Shown here one piece after another: positions 8,102-17,276 of a stretch of DNA of 46,640 nucleotides. Source of the DNA: Tissierellia bacterium (GTDB lineage Bacteria; Bacillota; Clostridia; Tissierellales; Peptoniphilaceae); assembly GCA_030537855.1 (NCBI GenBank), contig JAUNVD010000011.1, forward strand, positions 1 through 46,640. The letters are read 5' to 3'. The translations under genes and the position numbers were made by a program. The notes under the pieces were generated by a model that did not search any database, was not told the origin of the DNA, and worked only from the letters and a program-made list of their open reading frames with translations. How positions within the stretch are numbered: position 1 is the stretch's first letter; each line of letters opens with the position of its first letter.

Positions 8102-8409
8102 CAACCTATGATTACTTAGCAGTTCTTGTTGTTGCAGTAGTAACCGTTTTTACGAGAGCACTACCCTTTTTAATATTTGGCAAACAGGAAAAATTACCTG
8201 AATCCATCACTTACCTAGGAGAATACCTACCAGGTTCGATTATGATACTACTAGTTATTTATTGCTTAAGAAATGATATTTTAAATCTCCCTTATTCTCC
8301 TGGTCTTTATGTTGGAATCTTTATTTTTTTCTTTCAATATCTTCGTAAAAATACATTTCTTACTATGTTTGTTGGAACAGCTTTATATGTCTTGGTGACA
8401 AATATATAA
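8098..8409 (+). CDS. azlD: AzlD family branched-chain amino acid exporter, small subunit
   Basis: A 103-residue protein with about four membrane helices, the usual AzlD length. TRALPFLIFGKQEKLPESITYLGEYLPGSIM-type sequence, running from residue about 20, is typical of the family; the C-terminus is hydrophobic. It starts inside the azlC stop codon and is followed by a hairpin. Confidence 0.88.
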   Translation: MTTYDYLAVLVVAVVTVFTRALPFLIFGKQEKLPESITYLGEYLPGSIMILLVIYCLRNDILNLPYSPGLYVGIFIFFFQYLRKNTFLTMFVGTALYVLVTNI

Positions 8410-8435
8410 TTTAATACAATTTTTTACATTCATTT

Positions 8436-8475
8436 CCCCTAAAGCTTGTACCTTGGTTTACTTTAGGGGATTTAT
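8436..8475 (+). terminator. Terminator of azlCD
   Basis: CCCCTAAAG (8436-8444) pairs with CTTTAGGGG (8461-8469), followed by a modest T-rich stretch. Confidence 0.7.
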
Positions 8476-8930
8476 CTATAAGACAATACAGATTAATAGA
8501 CATTAAAAATAAACGAATATAGAAATCAAAACATAAACAGTAATACCAATAATAAAATATATTAGTACTCGTAACATTTTAACTATCATGTGATATAAGA
8601 TTATGTATACATTTATTCCTACTACTTAAAATTAATAAGAGGTAGTCTTAATCTTCTTTTCAATGCAATGTGTATAAGGATATTAAAGACAAGGATAAAT
8701 TCTTGCTTCGTCTATTTTTCTATGAAAATAAGTCTTTTTCTATCAATCTGATTTCCATAAAACTAAAGAAAAGAACTTTCTATAAACATAATAATAAATT
8801 TTATACTATTAAAAAAAGACATTTATTTATACAATATAAAAATATAAACTGAATATAATATCTTTGAATTGAAGATATTTATAGAAATGCTATAATAATA
8901 AATAAGAGATTCTCTAAGAAAATATAAACA
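8476..8930. other. AT-rich intergenic region, no gene recognised
   Basis: About 450 bp with no convincing gene. A 60-codon open frame at 8670-8852 is almost entirely Lys, Asn, Ile, Phe and Tyr, has no clear ribosome binding site, and looks like AT-rich noise. An 8-bp inverted repeat (AATATCTT at 8857-8864, AAGATATT at 8872-8879) precedes a TATAAT-like sequence at 8890. No cas gene or cas remnant could be seen. Confidence 0.5.
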
Positions 8931-9081
8931 AAAAACTGCGAACCTTTAGCACCCATAAAAACCTGTATAGGTTCACAGGAAATTAAAATAATTTTGTTTA
9001 AAAAATAGTGAAGAAATATCTATTCTTAGAAATATCTAGCTAGATATAGTAATTAAAAAATCAATACTACTATATATAGCT
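8931..9081 (+). promoter_or_regulatory. CRISPR leader
   Basis: The sequence from ACTGCGAACC (8935 on) with AGCACCCATAAAAACC and the return arm AGGTTCAC resembles leaders of type I-C arrays, which often carry a GCGAACC...GGTTCGC pair around CATAAAAACC. GAACCT (8940-8945) pairs with AGGTTC (8969-8974). It also holds a direct repeat AGAAATATCTA (9012-9022 and 9028-9038) and a perfect 16-bp palindrome (9032-9047). Its place sets array orientation as plus. Confidence 0.65.
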
Positions 9082-9246
9082 GTCGCCCCTAACACAGGGG
9101 CGTGGATTGAAATTGTTTAGAGGACTTCCAAAAGTCAGAATACAAGGTGTCGCCCCTAACACAGGGGCGTGGATTGAAATTAAGTCACTGGCCCATTTTT
9201 TAATATCTTGAGCCGTCGCCCCTAACACAGGGGCGTGGATTGAAAT
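9082..9246 (+). CRISPR. Short type I-C-like CRISPR array (3 repeats, 2 spacers)
   Basis: Three identical 32-nt repeats at 9082-9113, 9149-9180 and 9215-9246 begin GTCGCCCCTAACAC and end GGGGCGTGGATTGAAAT, with an internal CGCCCC/GGGGCG stem. The spacers are 35 nt (9114-9148) and 34 nt (9181-9214). The repeat length, stem and GTGGATTGAAAT end are typical of type I-C, transcribed left to right. No cas genes are present in the window, so it depends on a cas locus elsewhere or is a relic. Identical repeats including the last one argue against advanced decay. Confidence 0.95.
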
Positions 9247-9337
9247 CCGTAGGGAAATGATGTTATAATTCTGAGAAGATAAGTTAGTGGTTTCCATTTT
9301 TGATGAAATATCTGATGATATATCTTATGTTTCTTTG
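9247..9337. other. Leader-distal flank of the CRISPR array
   Basis: No gene. The first 35 bp after the last repeat could be an old spacer whose far repeat was lost, but no degenerate repeat is seen. The rest is AT-rich DNA up to the tandem-hairpin repeat. Confidence 0.4.
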
Positions 9338-9396
9338 TAAAAATATCTGTTGAACCATTATTTTCTTATCCACCAACAGATATTATAGAAACTAAA
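9338..9396 (-). repeat. Tandem-hairpin repeat element, copy B
   Basis: The stem ATATCTGTTG (9343-9352) / CAACAGATAT (9374-9383) is identical to copy A at 6-60. The shared sequence on the minus strand runs from TTTTAG through TTCTA, the 5' arm, GGNGGATAA, a variable loop, and TCAACAGATATTTTT. As in copy A it begins right after another terminator hairpin. This looks like a conserved tandem-hairpin module rather than chance. Confidence 0.6.
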
Positions 9397-9429
9397 AAAC
9401 TGTATTAGCCATTGGCCAATACAGTTTTT
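9395..9429 (-). terminator. Terminator of the NlpC/P60 gene
   Basis: AAAAACTGTATT (9395-9406) pairs perfectly with AATACAGTTTTT (9418-9429); a T run follows on the minus strand, 8 nt after the stop codon. Confidence 0.85.
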
Positions 9430-9436
9430 ATTCATA

Positions 9437-10510
9437 TTATAAAACTCTTGTTGCGTTTACATATCTTTGGTTATAGTATTTGTCGTCTAAAGAATTCTTC
9501 ACAACCTTTTTCTGACCACTGGAAGCGTGGATAAAGTTATTATCTCCAATATAAATTCCTACATGAGATACGCCTTTACCGGTTGTATTAAAGAATACTA
9601 AATCTCCAGGTTGTAATTGAGAGCGATCTACTTGTGTTCCATATTGTGATTGGGATTTTGATGTTCTAGGAACATTTATACCAAGTTCTGTTTTGTAAAT
9701 AGCATATACTAAACCAGAGCAATCATATCCGTCTGTTCCAGTAGCACCATATACATATTTTACACCCATTTTATTTCCAGCTGATTTAATAACCTTTTTT
9801 GCCTTTTCATTATTTACATTTTCAAGATTAACTGGCGCTTTCTTTTCTTCTACTTTTTCTTCTTTAGGTTCTGTTACCTGTTCTGCTACAGGAACATCTT
9901 TTCCATCTAATAGTACTTGATCTACTGGAATTGGAAAAGTTTCCCATGCATCATTAATGACGATAAAGTTATTATTTTCAAAGGAAACAATGCTTAATAC
10001 TTGATCTTTTTCAACTTTGAATTCTTTGCCTTCATTTTTTAAGGTTTGTGCTTTTTTTGCCACTCCCTTAGTGATATGTGCATTGTCTGCAGCTTCTAAA
10101 TTTGCAACGGCAACTAATCCAGTTGCTCCATCTTCCGCCTTAACAACAAATTCTTCTCCTCTATCTTCTACTAGAGTTACTTTTTCTCCTAAGAAGAGAT
10201 TACGTACTACCTTATCATTTGCCATTAATGCAGCATTTGCTTTAACAATATAATTTTGAGCTTTGCCATCTACTTTAATAATTTTATTTTTCGGTACAGT
10301 AACCTTAGCTTCGCCCTTTTGTACAATATATCCTTGCTCTTTTATTTCAATTATATTTGCTTTTTCTTCAACTTCAAATGATAGTTTATTTCCACTATTT
10401 AACGTGGTTGTGTGACTTGTAACAAAAATTCCAGTATCTCTTAGACCCAATAAGCCTACAACACATAATGCTGCAACTCCAATTGAGCTTTTGATATTTA
10501 TCTTTTCCAA
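9437..10510 (-). CDS. Secreted NlpC/P60 peptidoglycan endopeptidase with SH3-like region
   Basis: A 357-residue exported cell-wall hydrolase. The N-terminus has a positive start and hydrophobic segment (residues 10-22) as signal or anchor. Residues 45-200 hold two SH3b-like repeats, then a Glu/Lys/Pro-rich linker (210-228). The C-terminal NlpC/P60 domain carries the catalytic Cys in YDCSGLVYAIY (C264), His in GVSHVGIYIG (H316) and the third polar residue H328 in NNFIHASS. Members cut the gamma-D-Glu to diamino acid bond in stem peptides. It is a single gene with its own promoter and terminator. Confidence 0.92.
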   Translation of the reverse strand: MEKINIKSSIGVAALCVVGLLGLRDTGIFVTSHTTTLNSGNKLSFEVEEKANIIEIKEQGYIVQKGEAKVTVPKNKIIKVDGKAQNYIVKANAALMANDKVVRNLFLGEKVTLVEDRGEEFVVKAEDGATGLVAVANLEAADNAHITKGVAKKAQTLKNEGKEFKVEKDQVLSIVSFENNNFIVINDAWETFPIPVDQVLLDGKDVPVAEQVTEPKEEKVEEKKAPVNLENVNNEKAKKVIKSAGNKMGVKYVYGATGTDGYDCSGLVYAIYKTELGINVPRTSKSQSQYGTQVDRSQLQPGDLVFFNTTGKGVSHVGIYIGDNNFIHASSGQKKVVKNSLDDKYYNQRYVNATRVL

Positions 10511-10571
10511 TTTGTTAACACTCCTAACTATTTTCTAACAAAAGTCTAATAACTTCTTTAACATAATTAAG

Positions 10572-10600
10572 AGTATACCAAAGTTGTTACAGAAAAGCAA
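10572..10600 (-). promoter_or_regulatory. Promoter of the NlpC/P60 gene
   Basis: Minus-strand TTGCTT (plus 10595-10600) and TATACT (plus 10572-10577) have 17-bp spacing. The -35 box touches a large inverted repeat at 10602-10651. Confidence 0.65.
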
Positions 10601-10601
10601 C

Positions 10602-10651
10602 AAAAAGTTACAAAAAAGTAACGAAGAATTGAAACTTTTTTGTAACTTTTT
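10602..10651 (-). terminator. Perfect 18-bp inverted repeat, probable rnpB terminator
   Basis: The arms 10602-10619 and 10634-10651 are perfectly complementary (5 A, GTTAC, 6 A, GT) with a 14-nt loop. On the minus strand the repeat lies about 28 nt after rnpB and ends in a T run, so termination is likely, although the stem has only three G-C pairs. It also abuts the NlpC promoter and could be a regulator binding site. Confidence 0.55.
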
Positions 10652-10678
10652 ATGAAAAGATAGTTATTTCAATGGTTA

Positions 10679-11003
10679 GAAGTAAATCCGTAAGCCGTGT
10701 TCTGTTTTATCAATCATCTATCTAGCCTTATTGTTACCAATAAGGTCAAGCAACCTACCTCTTGGAAGGTGTAGAGCAAACACCTTTTTCTTCCTTTTCG
10801 GTCTTGCTCCGGATGGGGTTTACATGGCAATATAGTCGCCTATATTCCGGTGAGCTCTTACCTCGCCTTTCCACCCTTACCCTTACGGGCGGTATCTCTC
10901 TGTTGCACTTGCCTTAGGGTCGCCCCTACCGGACGTTATCCGGCATCCTAGCTCTATGGAGCACGGACTTTCCTCGGTTTCCCGCGATTGACCGATTTAC
11001 TTC
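10679..11003 (-). ncRNA. rnpB: RNase P RNA
   Basis: The catalytic RNA of RNase P, which matures tRNA 5' ends. The minus strand shows the universal 5' region CGCGGGAAACCGAGGAAAGT followed by CCGTGCTCC, the GGTAGGGGCGA segment, the conserved ACAGAGAGATACCGCC, GGTGGAAAGGCGAGGTAAG AGCTCACC region, CAAGAGGTAGGTTGCTTGA, and a 3' end AACAGAACACGGCTTACGGA. The P1 helix pairs GAAGTAAATC with GATTTACTTC and sets the ends. About 325 nt. The region fits an ordinary bacterial form. It follows nif3 and precedes the NlpC gene. Confidence 0.97.
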
Positions 11004-11031
11004 CTTTCCTATTTTACCAAATCTTAAAGAT

Positions 11032-11811
11032 TTAAACAATAGATATTTGAAATAGGTTATTATCATATATTTTTATAGGAATGGAAGGAAAATTTTTTTC
11101 TAACAATCCCTTTAATCGATAGAGAATTGGTTTTTCGCTATCATAGTGTCCAATGTCTAAAACTGAAAGATTATTTTCATAAGCCCATTGACCATCATGA
11201 TATTTCATATCTCCAGTAATATATACATCAACCCCATGTGCCAAAGCATCTTTCATAAAATCAGAGCCACTGCCTCCACAAATTCCAATTTTTTCTATCT
11301 TTTCTGGTTTCTTCCCATACCAATGTAATATAAAAGGATTAAGAGCTTTTTTAATATACGTTTCAAATTCTGTTGGATTTTGTTTTCTTACATAGCCTAT
11401 AAGGCCTAAGCTACCTTTTTCAGGGTCAATATTTAACCCATCTATCACTTCCATACCTATGGTCTTTGCCAAGGCATCATTCACACCATTTTTCGCCCTA
11501 TCCAAATTTGTATGTGCACTTAAAACAGAAATTCTATTCAGGATTAAAGTTTCTAATAAGTCTGAAAAGTAATCTCCAGAAGTCCATTGATAAAGGGGTT
11601 TAAAAAACATAGGATGATGGGATAAAATAGTGTTACATTCATTTTTTAAAGCATACTCAATAGAGTCTTTAGTGACATCCATGGTAATAAGAATTCCATG
11701 TATCTCTTCTTCTTCAAAATATACCTGTTCTCCAACAGGATCCCAATCTTCTGCCATCGTCTTTGGAGCCAAATTTTCTATCCATTGATAAATTTCTCTT
11801 GTTTTCGCCAT
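11032..11811 (-). CDS. Nif3-like dinuclear metal-center protein (YqfO family)
   Basis: A 259-residue Nif3/YqfO/YbgI family protein, linked to GTP cyclohydrolase-like folds but with no settled function. Metal ligands are visible: SHHPMFF around residue 65, SAHTNLDRAKNGVND about residue 100, and GHYDSEKP near the C-terminus. It lacks the inserted PII-like domain of the longer Bacillus forms. The start ATG at 11811 follows AAAGGTGG; an upstream in-frame ATG overlaps that site. It overlaps trmK by 34 nt, as is common in Firmicutes. Confidence 0.9.
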   Translation of the reverse strand: MAKTREIYQWIENLAPKTMAEDWDPVGEQVYFEEEEIHGILITMDVTKDSIEYALKNECNTILSHHPMFFKPLYQWTSGDYFSDLLETLILNRISVLSAHTNLDRAKNGVNDALAKTIGMEVIDGLNIDPEKGSLGLIGYVRKQNPTEFETYIKKALNPFILHWYGKKPEKIEKIGICGGSGSDFMKDALAHGVDVYITGDMKYHDGQWAYENNLSVLDIGHYDSEKPILYRLKGLLEKNFPSIPIKIYDNNLFQISIV

Positions 11812-12482
11812 AATAACCACCTTTGACAATTATCAATATTTTCCTTTAATTCTCTTATTTTATCTTCTTTCTTCCTACCATCTTTCATTTCATGTACATG
11901 TTTCAAAATATTTTCATATTCTTTTATTTTAAATATAATATAAGAGTCCACTTCCGAAGATAGGTTCTCCATTAAGGTTTTGGAAAAAAGTGGATGGGAA
12001 GGTTCTTGAAAGCCATGTCTAACCACCATTATTTCGTAATAATGGTTTTTTTCTATGGCTATTTCCTCATGAATAATCTGAAATCCATGGCTCCATAAAT
12101 ACTTTCGTAATTCTTCCGAACCTTGCATTGGTTGAAGTATAAAAGTTTTTATACTTTTAGTTATGCTTGGTGATTCTTCTAGTAATTGGCTAATAAGTAC
12201 TCCACCCATACCTGCTATAATCAAGGTGTCAACTTCATGCGGTTCTAAAACTTTTAAACCATCTCCTAAACGTAACTCTGCCCTTTGTCTGTATATATAT
12301 TCTTTTAAAAGATCTCTGCTTTTTTCTAAAGATGGTTTTGAGATATCTGTTGCAATTACTTTTTCACAAATATTCTCATAGAGTAATTGAAAAGGCACAA
12401 ATCCGTGATCTGTGCCTATATCTGCAATTATTCCTCCTTTAGGTACTAATGAAAAAATACATTCTAATCTATTTTTTCTCAT
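11778..12482 (-). CDS. trmK: tRNA (adenine(22)-N(1))-methyltransferase TrmK
   Basis: TrmK methylates N1 of A22 in tRNA using S-adenosylmethionine. The 234-residue protein has the SAM loop [17 protein letters not shown] near residue 20, [25 protein letters not shown], and the motif [17 protein letters not shown], which is characteristic of the family. The C-terminal part is a predicted helical coiled coil. Its ATG overlaps the rpoD stop by 4 nt, so it is part of the dgt-dnaG-rpoD operon. Confidence 0.92.
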   Translation of the reverse strand: MRKNRLECIFSLVPKGGIIADIGTDHGFVPFQLLYENICEKVIATDISKPSLEKSRDLLKEYIYRQRAELRLGDGLKVLEPHEVDTLIIAGMGGVLISQLLEESPSITKSIKTFILQPMQGSEELRKYLWSHGFQIIHEEIAIEKNHYYEIMVVRHGFQEPSHPLFSKTLMENLSSEVDSYIIFKIKEYENILKHVHEMKDGRKKEDKIRELKENIDNCQRWLLWRKQEKFING

Positions 12483-13585
12483 TCTAAAAAATCCTTTAAC
12501 TTTTTACTACGACTTGGATGACGAAGTTTTCGTAAAGCTTTAGCTTCAATTTGACGAATTCTTTCTCTTGTTACTTCAAATTCTTTTCCTACTTCTTCTA
12601 GGGTGCGAGCCCTTCCATCTTCCAGTCCAAAACGTAAGGTTAGTACCTTTTTTTCTCGATCTGTTAAGGTTAAAAGAACATCATCAAGTTGCTCTTTTAA
12701 AAGTGTAAAGGTGGCAGCATCCGCAGGTGAAAGAACTTCATCATCAGGGATAAAGTCTCCTAAATGAGAATCTTCTTCTTCCCCAATAGGTGTCTCAAGA
12801 GATACAGGTTCTTGAGCAATTTTTTGAATCTCTCTTACTTTTTCCACGTCCATATTCATTTCCATACCAATTTCTTCAGGAGTTGGATCTCTTCCTAAGT
12901 CTTGAACCAATTGTCTTTGTACTCTTACAAGTTTATTAATCGTCTCAACCATATGGACTGGGATTCTAATAGTCCTAGCTTGGTCTGCAATGGCTCTGGT
13001 AATAGCTTGGCGTATCCACCAAGTTGCATAGGTGCTGAACTTAAAGCCTTTGGTATAATCAAACTTTTCTACTGCTTTCATTAATCCTAAATTACCTTCT
13101 TGGATTAAATCTAAAAAGCTCATCCCACGGCCAACATATCTTTTAGCAATACTTACAACCAATCTTAGGTTTGCTTCTGCTAACTCTCTTTTTGCCAGTT
13201 CTTCACCAGCTTCCATTCTTTTGGCTAATACAACTTCTTCTTCCCCTGTTAAAAGAGGGATTTTCCCTATTTCTTTTAAATACATACGTACCGGATCATC
13301 AACAGATACTCCTTTTGGGACGGATAATTCATCTTTATCTTCATTGTCATCTTTTTTCTGATCCTTATCGTCTTTTTCATCTCCTAGTATTTTTATGCCA
13401 TTGTCTTCAAAAACTTGATACATAGAGTCTATTTCTTCACTTTCCATAGGAATTTTTTCAAAGGCTTCTATGATTTCATCATAGGTTAATTCCCCTTTCT
13501 TCTTTCCTACTATTAATAAGTCTTTGACAATATCCTCTTTCGATCTTTCCTGTTTTTTATCATCGGGCAAGGATTCTTTTGTCAT
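12479..13585 (-). CDS. rpoD: Primary RNA polymerase sigma factor (sigma-A/RpoD)
   Basis: The housekeeping sigma factor, 368 residues, the short Firmicutes size. After a charged region 1.1 (residues 1-90) come region 1.2 ([17 protein letters not shown]), region 2 ([20 protein letters not shown], -10 binding), region 3 and region 4.2 ([19 protein letters not shown], -35 binding). The gene overlaps dnaG upstream and trmK downstream by 4 nt each; this is the conserved macromolecular synthesis operon. RBS AAGGGGG. Confidence 0.97.
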   Translation of the reverse strand: MTKESLPDDKKQERSKEDIVKDLLIVGKKKGELTYDEIIEAFEKIPMESEEIDSMYQVFEDNGIKILGDEKDDKDQKKDDNEDKDELSVPKGVSVDDPVRMYLKEIGKIPLLTGEEEVVLAKRMEAGEELAKRELAEANLRLVVSIAKRYVGRGMSFLDLIQEGNLGLMKAVEKFDYTKGFKFSTYATWWIRQAITRAIADQARTIRIPVHMVETINKLVRVQRQLVQDLGRDPTPEEIGMEMNMDVEKVREIQKIAQEPVSLETPIGEEEDSHLGDFIPDDEVLSPADAATFTLLKEQLDDVLLTLTDREKKVLTLRFGLEDGRARTLEEVGKEFEVTRERIRQIEAKALRKLRHPSRSKKLKDFLE

Positions 13586-15396
13586 TGGATTACCCCCTTT
13601 ATTTCCTTGAGCAATTGATTTAATCCTTTTAGCTCAATGATTTTTTTATATAGTTCTGTTTCTTCTTCCAAGGTCTGGTCTTTTTCCAATATAGATATCT
13701 CTTTTAATAAGTCTTCTCGTTTAGCTTGATACCAAGATATCTTTAATAATTGGACACATTCTTCAATTATATTTTCATAATTGAACTCATCAATATAAAT
13801 TTTTTGAATTTCTTCCACATCTTTTTGGTTCAGTATTTCTTTCTCTTTATATTCCTCTAAATAAACTCTTTTTGAATCTTCCCTATTATCAAATCCATAG
13901 ATTCCAATATCTTCAAAAACTTGTTCATATTCTTTTTTAAGCCAAAAATTATCTTCCATAATCTCTTTTATTTGATTGAAATAGTCTATGGATGCTAATC
14001 CATAAGCAATTAAAGTTCTTTGAGCCCCTATCGTTCCTAGCTCCAATTTTGATATTGGCCGAAGTTTTGGTATTGATTTTAATTTTTTAAATTTCTGTTT
14101 TTTTCTTACTGTTGCAATTCCATCGACTTCTTGTTTCATAGCATTTAAAGAAATCCCATATTCCTCACAAATATTATGAATATAGATATCCCTTTCTATT
14201 AAATTGGGAATCCCTGATAGAATATGTGCTACTTCTTGTAAGAATCCTGTTTTTCCTTCTGGTGTATTAATTAAAAAATTATTTTTAACTTTAGAGATCC
14301 TAAAATCAATATGACTGAGAGCTTGTGTCATCTTTGATTCAAAAGCTAAGACTCCATTTTCATTAATAAAGTCGTCTGGATCTTGACCATTAGGTAGTAC
14401 CATAATTTTAGGCGAAATATCTTTTTGAACTAAAATGTCGATGGCACGATTTGTGGCTCGTAAACCAGCTTCATCTCCATCAAAACATATATAAATATTC
14501 TTGCCATGTCTTTTAATTAAATCCCCTTGTTGTGGCGTTAATGCAGTTCCTAAACTTGCCACTCCATAGTTAATACCATGTTGATTTAACCCTATAACAT
14601 CCATATACCCTTCTACTAAAACAATCTTTTCTTTTGTAGATTCTTTAGCTAAAACATGGAGACCATATAAATGAGACCCTTTGTGAAACACAGGTGTATC
14701 ACGGGTATTCAAATACTTTGGTGTAACATCTTTCGATAAAACTCGACCTCCAAACCCTAGAACTTTTCTGTGAATACTTAATATAGGAAATATAATACGA
14801 TTGCGAAAACGATCAAAAAGTTCTCCTGATTTCTCACTACGGTTACTTACATTAGCTAATAAGAGTTCCTCTTCTGAATATTGTTGTTCTAACAAATACT
14901 TTGATAAAGCATTTCCTTGATTTGGTGCAAATCCTAAACCAAATTTATAGATTATATCTAAGGATATATTTCTATTTTCTAAATATCCTAATGCATATTT
15001 ATTTTTTGAAAGAAAATCCATATAAAAGCGAGCAGACAATCGATTAATCTCATAGATTCTATTCATTCTACGGATTCGTTCTTCCTCTGCCCTTGTCCTT
15101 TCTTTCAGGGATATTCCATATTTATCACATAAAAATTTTACAGCTTCAAGAAAATCAAGATTTTCTTTTTTCATGATAAATGTTATCCCATCTCCCCCTT
15201 CTCCACAACCGAAACAATGAAAAAAATCTTTTTCAGGAGAAACAGAAAAGGAAGGAGTTTTCTCATTATGAAAAGGGCAAAGACCAAGGTAATTTCTTCC
15301 GCTTTTCTTTAAATCAATATATTGAGAGATAAGATCCACTATATCCATTCTCTCTTTAAGTTCTTCCAGTATATTATCATCAATAATATAGGACAT
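13582..15396 (-). CDS. dnaG: DNA primase
   Basis: DnaG makes RNA primers for replication. In 604 residues: an N-terminal CHC2 zinc-binding domain ([19 protein letters not shown] near residue 42, then HCFGCGEGG), the TOPRIM catalytic core ([21 protein letters not shown]), and a C-terminal helical domain that would bind the DnaB helicase. Start ATG with GGAAGGG upstream. It lies 1 nt after dgt and overlaps rpoD by 4 nt. Confidence 0.97.
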   Translation of the reverse strand: MSYIIDDNILEELKERMDIVDLISQYIDLKKSGRNYLGLCPFHNEKTPSFSVSPEKDFFHCFGCGEGGDGITFIMKKENLDFLEAVKFLCDKYGISLKERTRAEEERIRRMNRIYEINRLSARFYMDFLSKNKYALGYLENRNISLDIIYKFGLGFAPNQGNALSKYLLEQQYSEEELLLANVSNRSEKSGELFDRFRNRIIFPILSIHRKVLGFGGRVLSKDVTPKYLNTRDTPVFHKGSHLYGLHVLAKESTKEKIVLVEGYMDVIGLNQHGINYGVASLGTALTPQQGDLIKRHGKNIYICFDGDEAGLRATNRAIDILVQKDISPKIMVLPNGQDPDDFINENGVLAFESKMTQALSHIDFRISKVKNNFLINTPEGKTGFLQEVAHILSGIPNLIERDIYIHNICEEYGISLNAMKQEVDGIATVRKKQKFKKLKSIPKLRPISKLELGTIGAQRTLIAYGLASIDYFNQIKEIMEDNFWLKKEYEQVFEDIGIYGFDNREDSKRVYLEEYKEKEILNQKDVEEIQKIYIDEFNYENIIEECVQLLKISWYQAKREDLLKEISILEKDQTLEEETELYKKIIELKGLNQLLKEIKGVIQ

Positions 15397-15397
15397 A

Positions 15398-16414
15398 TTA
15401 TCCCTTCCAATATTTCGGTAAAACTAGATTTTTCCATGTTGTAACAGCAAAACGGTCTGTCATCCCAGCTATATAGTCACAAATAATATCATCTTCCGTT
15501 CCCGGGTATTTTTTATATAAGTCAATATGCTCTTTTGGTAACGATTCAAAATGTTTTAAATAGTACTTATACAAGTCTTCCAATAACCGAGCAACTTTAT
15601 CATCCTCAGATTTTGCTGTAGGATTATAATATACATTTTCAAACATAAATTGTCGTAACTGATTCGTTGCATTTTCGATCTCAGGAACCATACCAACTTT
15701 TCCACCATTCTTTTCCCCATACTCAATCATTCCATGAATCATACTATTGATGCGTTCTGAATGGGTTTTGCCAAGTATTTCTATAATCTCTTTTGGAATA
15801 TCTTCCGCAGATATAATTCCTGCTCGTTGAGCATCGTCAATATCATGATTAATATAAGCAATTCGATCGGCAAATTTTATAAGACTTCCCTCTTCTGTAT
15901 TTGCCTTTCGTTCGCCAGTATGGTTTACAATACCATCTCTAACTTCAAAGGTTAAATTTAAGCCTTGTCTTTTTCCATTATGCTCTAAAATATCAACGAC
16001 TCGCAAACTTTGTTTATAATGTTTGAATCCACCTTTATGAAGTTGGTTTAAGACAAATTCGCCTGTATGACCAAAGGGAGTATGACCTAAATCATGACCC
16101 AAAGCAATCGCTTCAATTAAATCTTCGTTCAAACGAAGTGCTTTTCCAATAGTCCTTGCAATTTGGGAAACTTCTAAAGTGTGGGTTAAACGAGTTCTAT
16201 AATGATCTCCCTCAGGAGCAATAAAAACTTGGGTCTTATGTTTTAAACGTCGAAAGCTTTTGGAGTGTAGAATCCGATCTCGATCCCTTTGAAAAACGGT
16301 ACGGATATCACATGGTTTCTCTTCCTTTTTTCGTCCTTTCGACTGATTGGAACATGTTGCTACCGGAGAAAGAATTTGTTCTTCCAATTGTTCTTGGTAT
16401 ATACGGTAGTTCAT
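15398..16414 (-). CDS. dgt: Deoxyguanosinetriphosphate triphosphohydrolase-like protein
   Basis: An HD-domain dNTP triphosphohydrolase of 338 residues, which removes dNTPs as nucleoside and triphosphate. HD signature residues are visible in RTRLTHTLEVSQIAR and ALGHDLGHTPFGHTGE, plus the Dgt-typical SKSFRRLKHKTQVF and KFADRIAYINHDIDD. The size fits the shorter type (DgtP-like cluster). It heads the dnaG-rpoD unit, where it commonly sits in clostridia. The start has only a weak RBS. Confidence 0.93.
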   Translation of the reverse strand: MNYRIYQEQLEEQILSPVATCSNQSKGRKKEEKPCDIRTVFQRDRDRILHSKSFRRLKHKTQVFIAPEGDHYRTRLTHTLEVSQIARTIGKALRLNEDLIEAIALGHDLGHTPFGHTGEFVLNQLHKGGFKHYKQSLRVVDILEHNGKRQGLNLTFEVRDGIVNHTGERKANTEEGSLIKFADRIAYINHDIDDAQRAGIISAEDIPKEIIEILGKTHSERINSMIHGMIEYGEKNGGKVGMVPEIENATNQLRQFMFENVYYNPTAKSEDDKVARLLEDLYKYYLKHFESLPKEHIDLYKKYPGTEDDIICDYIAGMTDRFAVTTWKNLVLPKYWKG

Positions 16415-16460
16415 AATATAAATACCCCATTTTATTTATTTACAAGCACGATGTTTTTCT

Positions 16461-17276
16461 CTAATTATTCTTTTTAATATACTCTATAATTATTTCTGCT
16501 GTTTCTTCAATGGCTTTATTTGAAACATCAATAATCGGACAACCTAATTCTTCCATAACTTGTCTTGAATATTCGATTTCTTCTTTAATTCTTTCTGGAT
16601 TTGCATATTTTGCAGATCCAGTTAATCCTAAAGCACGTAACCGCTCCTCACGAATGGAAAAAAGTTTTGTTGGATTTGCAATAAGTCCAATGACTTTTTC
16701 CGGTTCTTTTTGATACACTTCTTTAGGAACGGGAACTTCTGGAACCAGTGGTACATTCGCAACTTTATAGAACTTATGTGCTAAGTACATGGATAGAGGA
16801 GTTTTTGAAGTTCTGGAAATTCCTACTAAACAAATATCTGCTTTTAATACACCTCTTGGATCTTTTCCATCATCATATTTTACAGCAAACTCAATGGCCT
16901 CCACCTTTTTAAAATAATTCTCATCTAATCGTCGTATTAACCCAGGCTCACGTAAAGGAGGATATCCTAAAATCTTTTCAATTTCATCCATAGGTTTCCC
17001 CATAACGTCAACAATATGCAAATTCAATTCATCTGCCTTTTGTACAATATACTTTCTAGTATTTTGTTCTACATTTGTATAAATCACTAAAGCTCTTTTT
17101 TGAGTAGCAGCTTCTGCTAAAACTGGTTCAATTTGAGCAATGGAATTATGATAGGGATATCGTTTAATCTCGTAATTTTCCGACTCAAATTGACGAACAC
17201 TGGCTTTAGCAATTAATTCTCCTGTCTCACCGATGGAATCGGAAATGACATAGATCACTAAACTGTGATTATTCAT
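16461..17276 (-). CDS. Pyruvate, phosphate dikinase regulatory protein (PSRP, YqfL family)
   Basis: A 271-residue DUF299 protein, a bifunctional ADP-dependent kinase and phosphorylase acting on pyruvate phosphate dikinase. The P-loop GISRTSKTPLSMYLA around residue 150 and the N-terminal YVISDSIGETGE are the family marks. It overlaps ccpN by 8 nt; the pair yqfL-ccpN is conserved in Firmicutes and links gluconeogenic control to pyruvate dikinase. The target enzyme is not in this window. Confidence 0.93.
   Translation of the reverse strand: MNNHSLVIYVISDSIGETGELIAKASVRQFESENYEIKRYPYHNSIAQIEPVLAEAATQKRALVIYTNVEQNTRKYIVQKADELNLHIVDVMGKPMDEIEKILGYPPLREPGLIRRLDENYFKKVEAIEFAVKYDDGKDPRGVLKADICLVGISRTSKTPLSMYLAHKFYKVANVPLVPEVPVPKEVYQKEPEKVIGLIANPTKLFSIREERLRALGLTGSAKYANPERIKEEIEYSRQVMEELGCPIIDVSNKAIEETAEIIIEYIKKNN

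Noticed and set aside
8670-8852. A 60-codon plus-strand frame rich in Lys, Asn, Ile and Tyr.
   Set aside because: No ribosome binding site, composition explained by AT-rich DNA, and no resemblance to a cas protein.
9070-9297. A 75-codon minus-strand reading frame across the CRISPR array with repeated ISIHAPVLGAT units.
   Set aside because: It is the translation of the CRISPR repeats themselves, not a gene.
12345-12360. A further AGATATCTGTTG match to the tandem-hairpin repeat.
   Set aside because: It lies inside trmK, lacks the second arm and flanks, and is probably chance.
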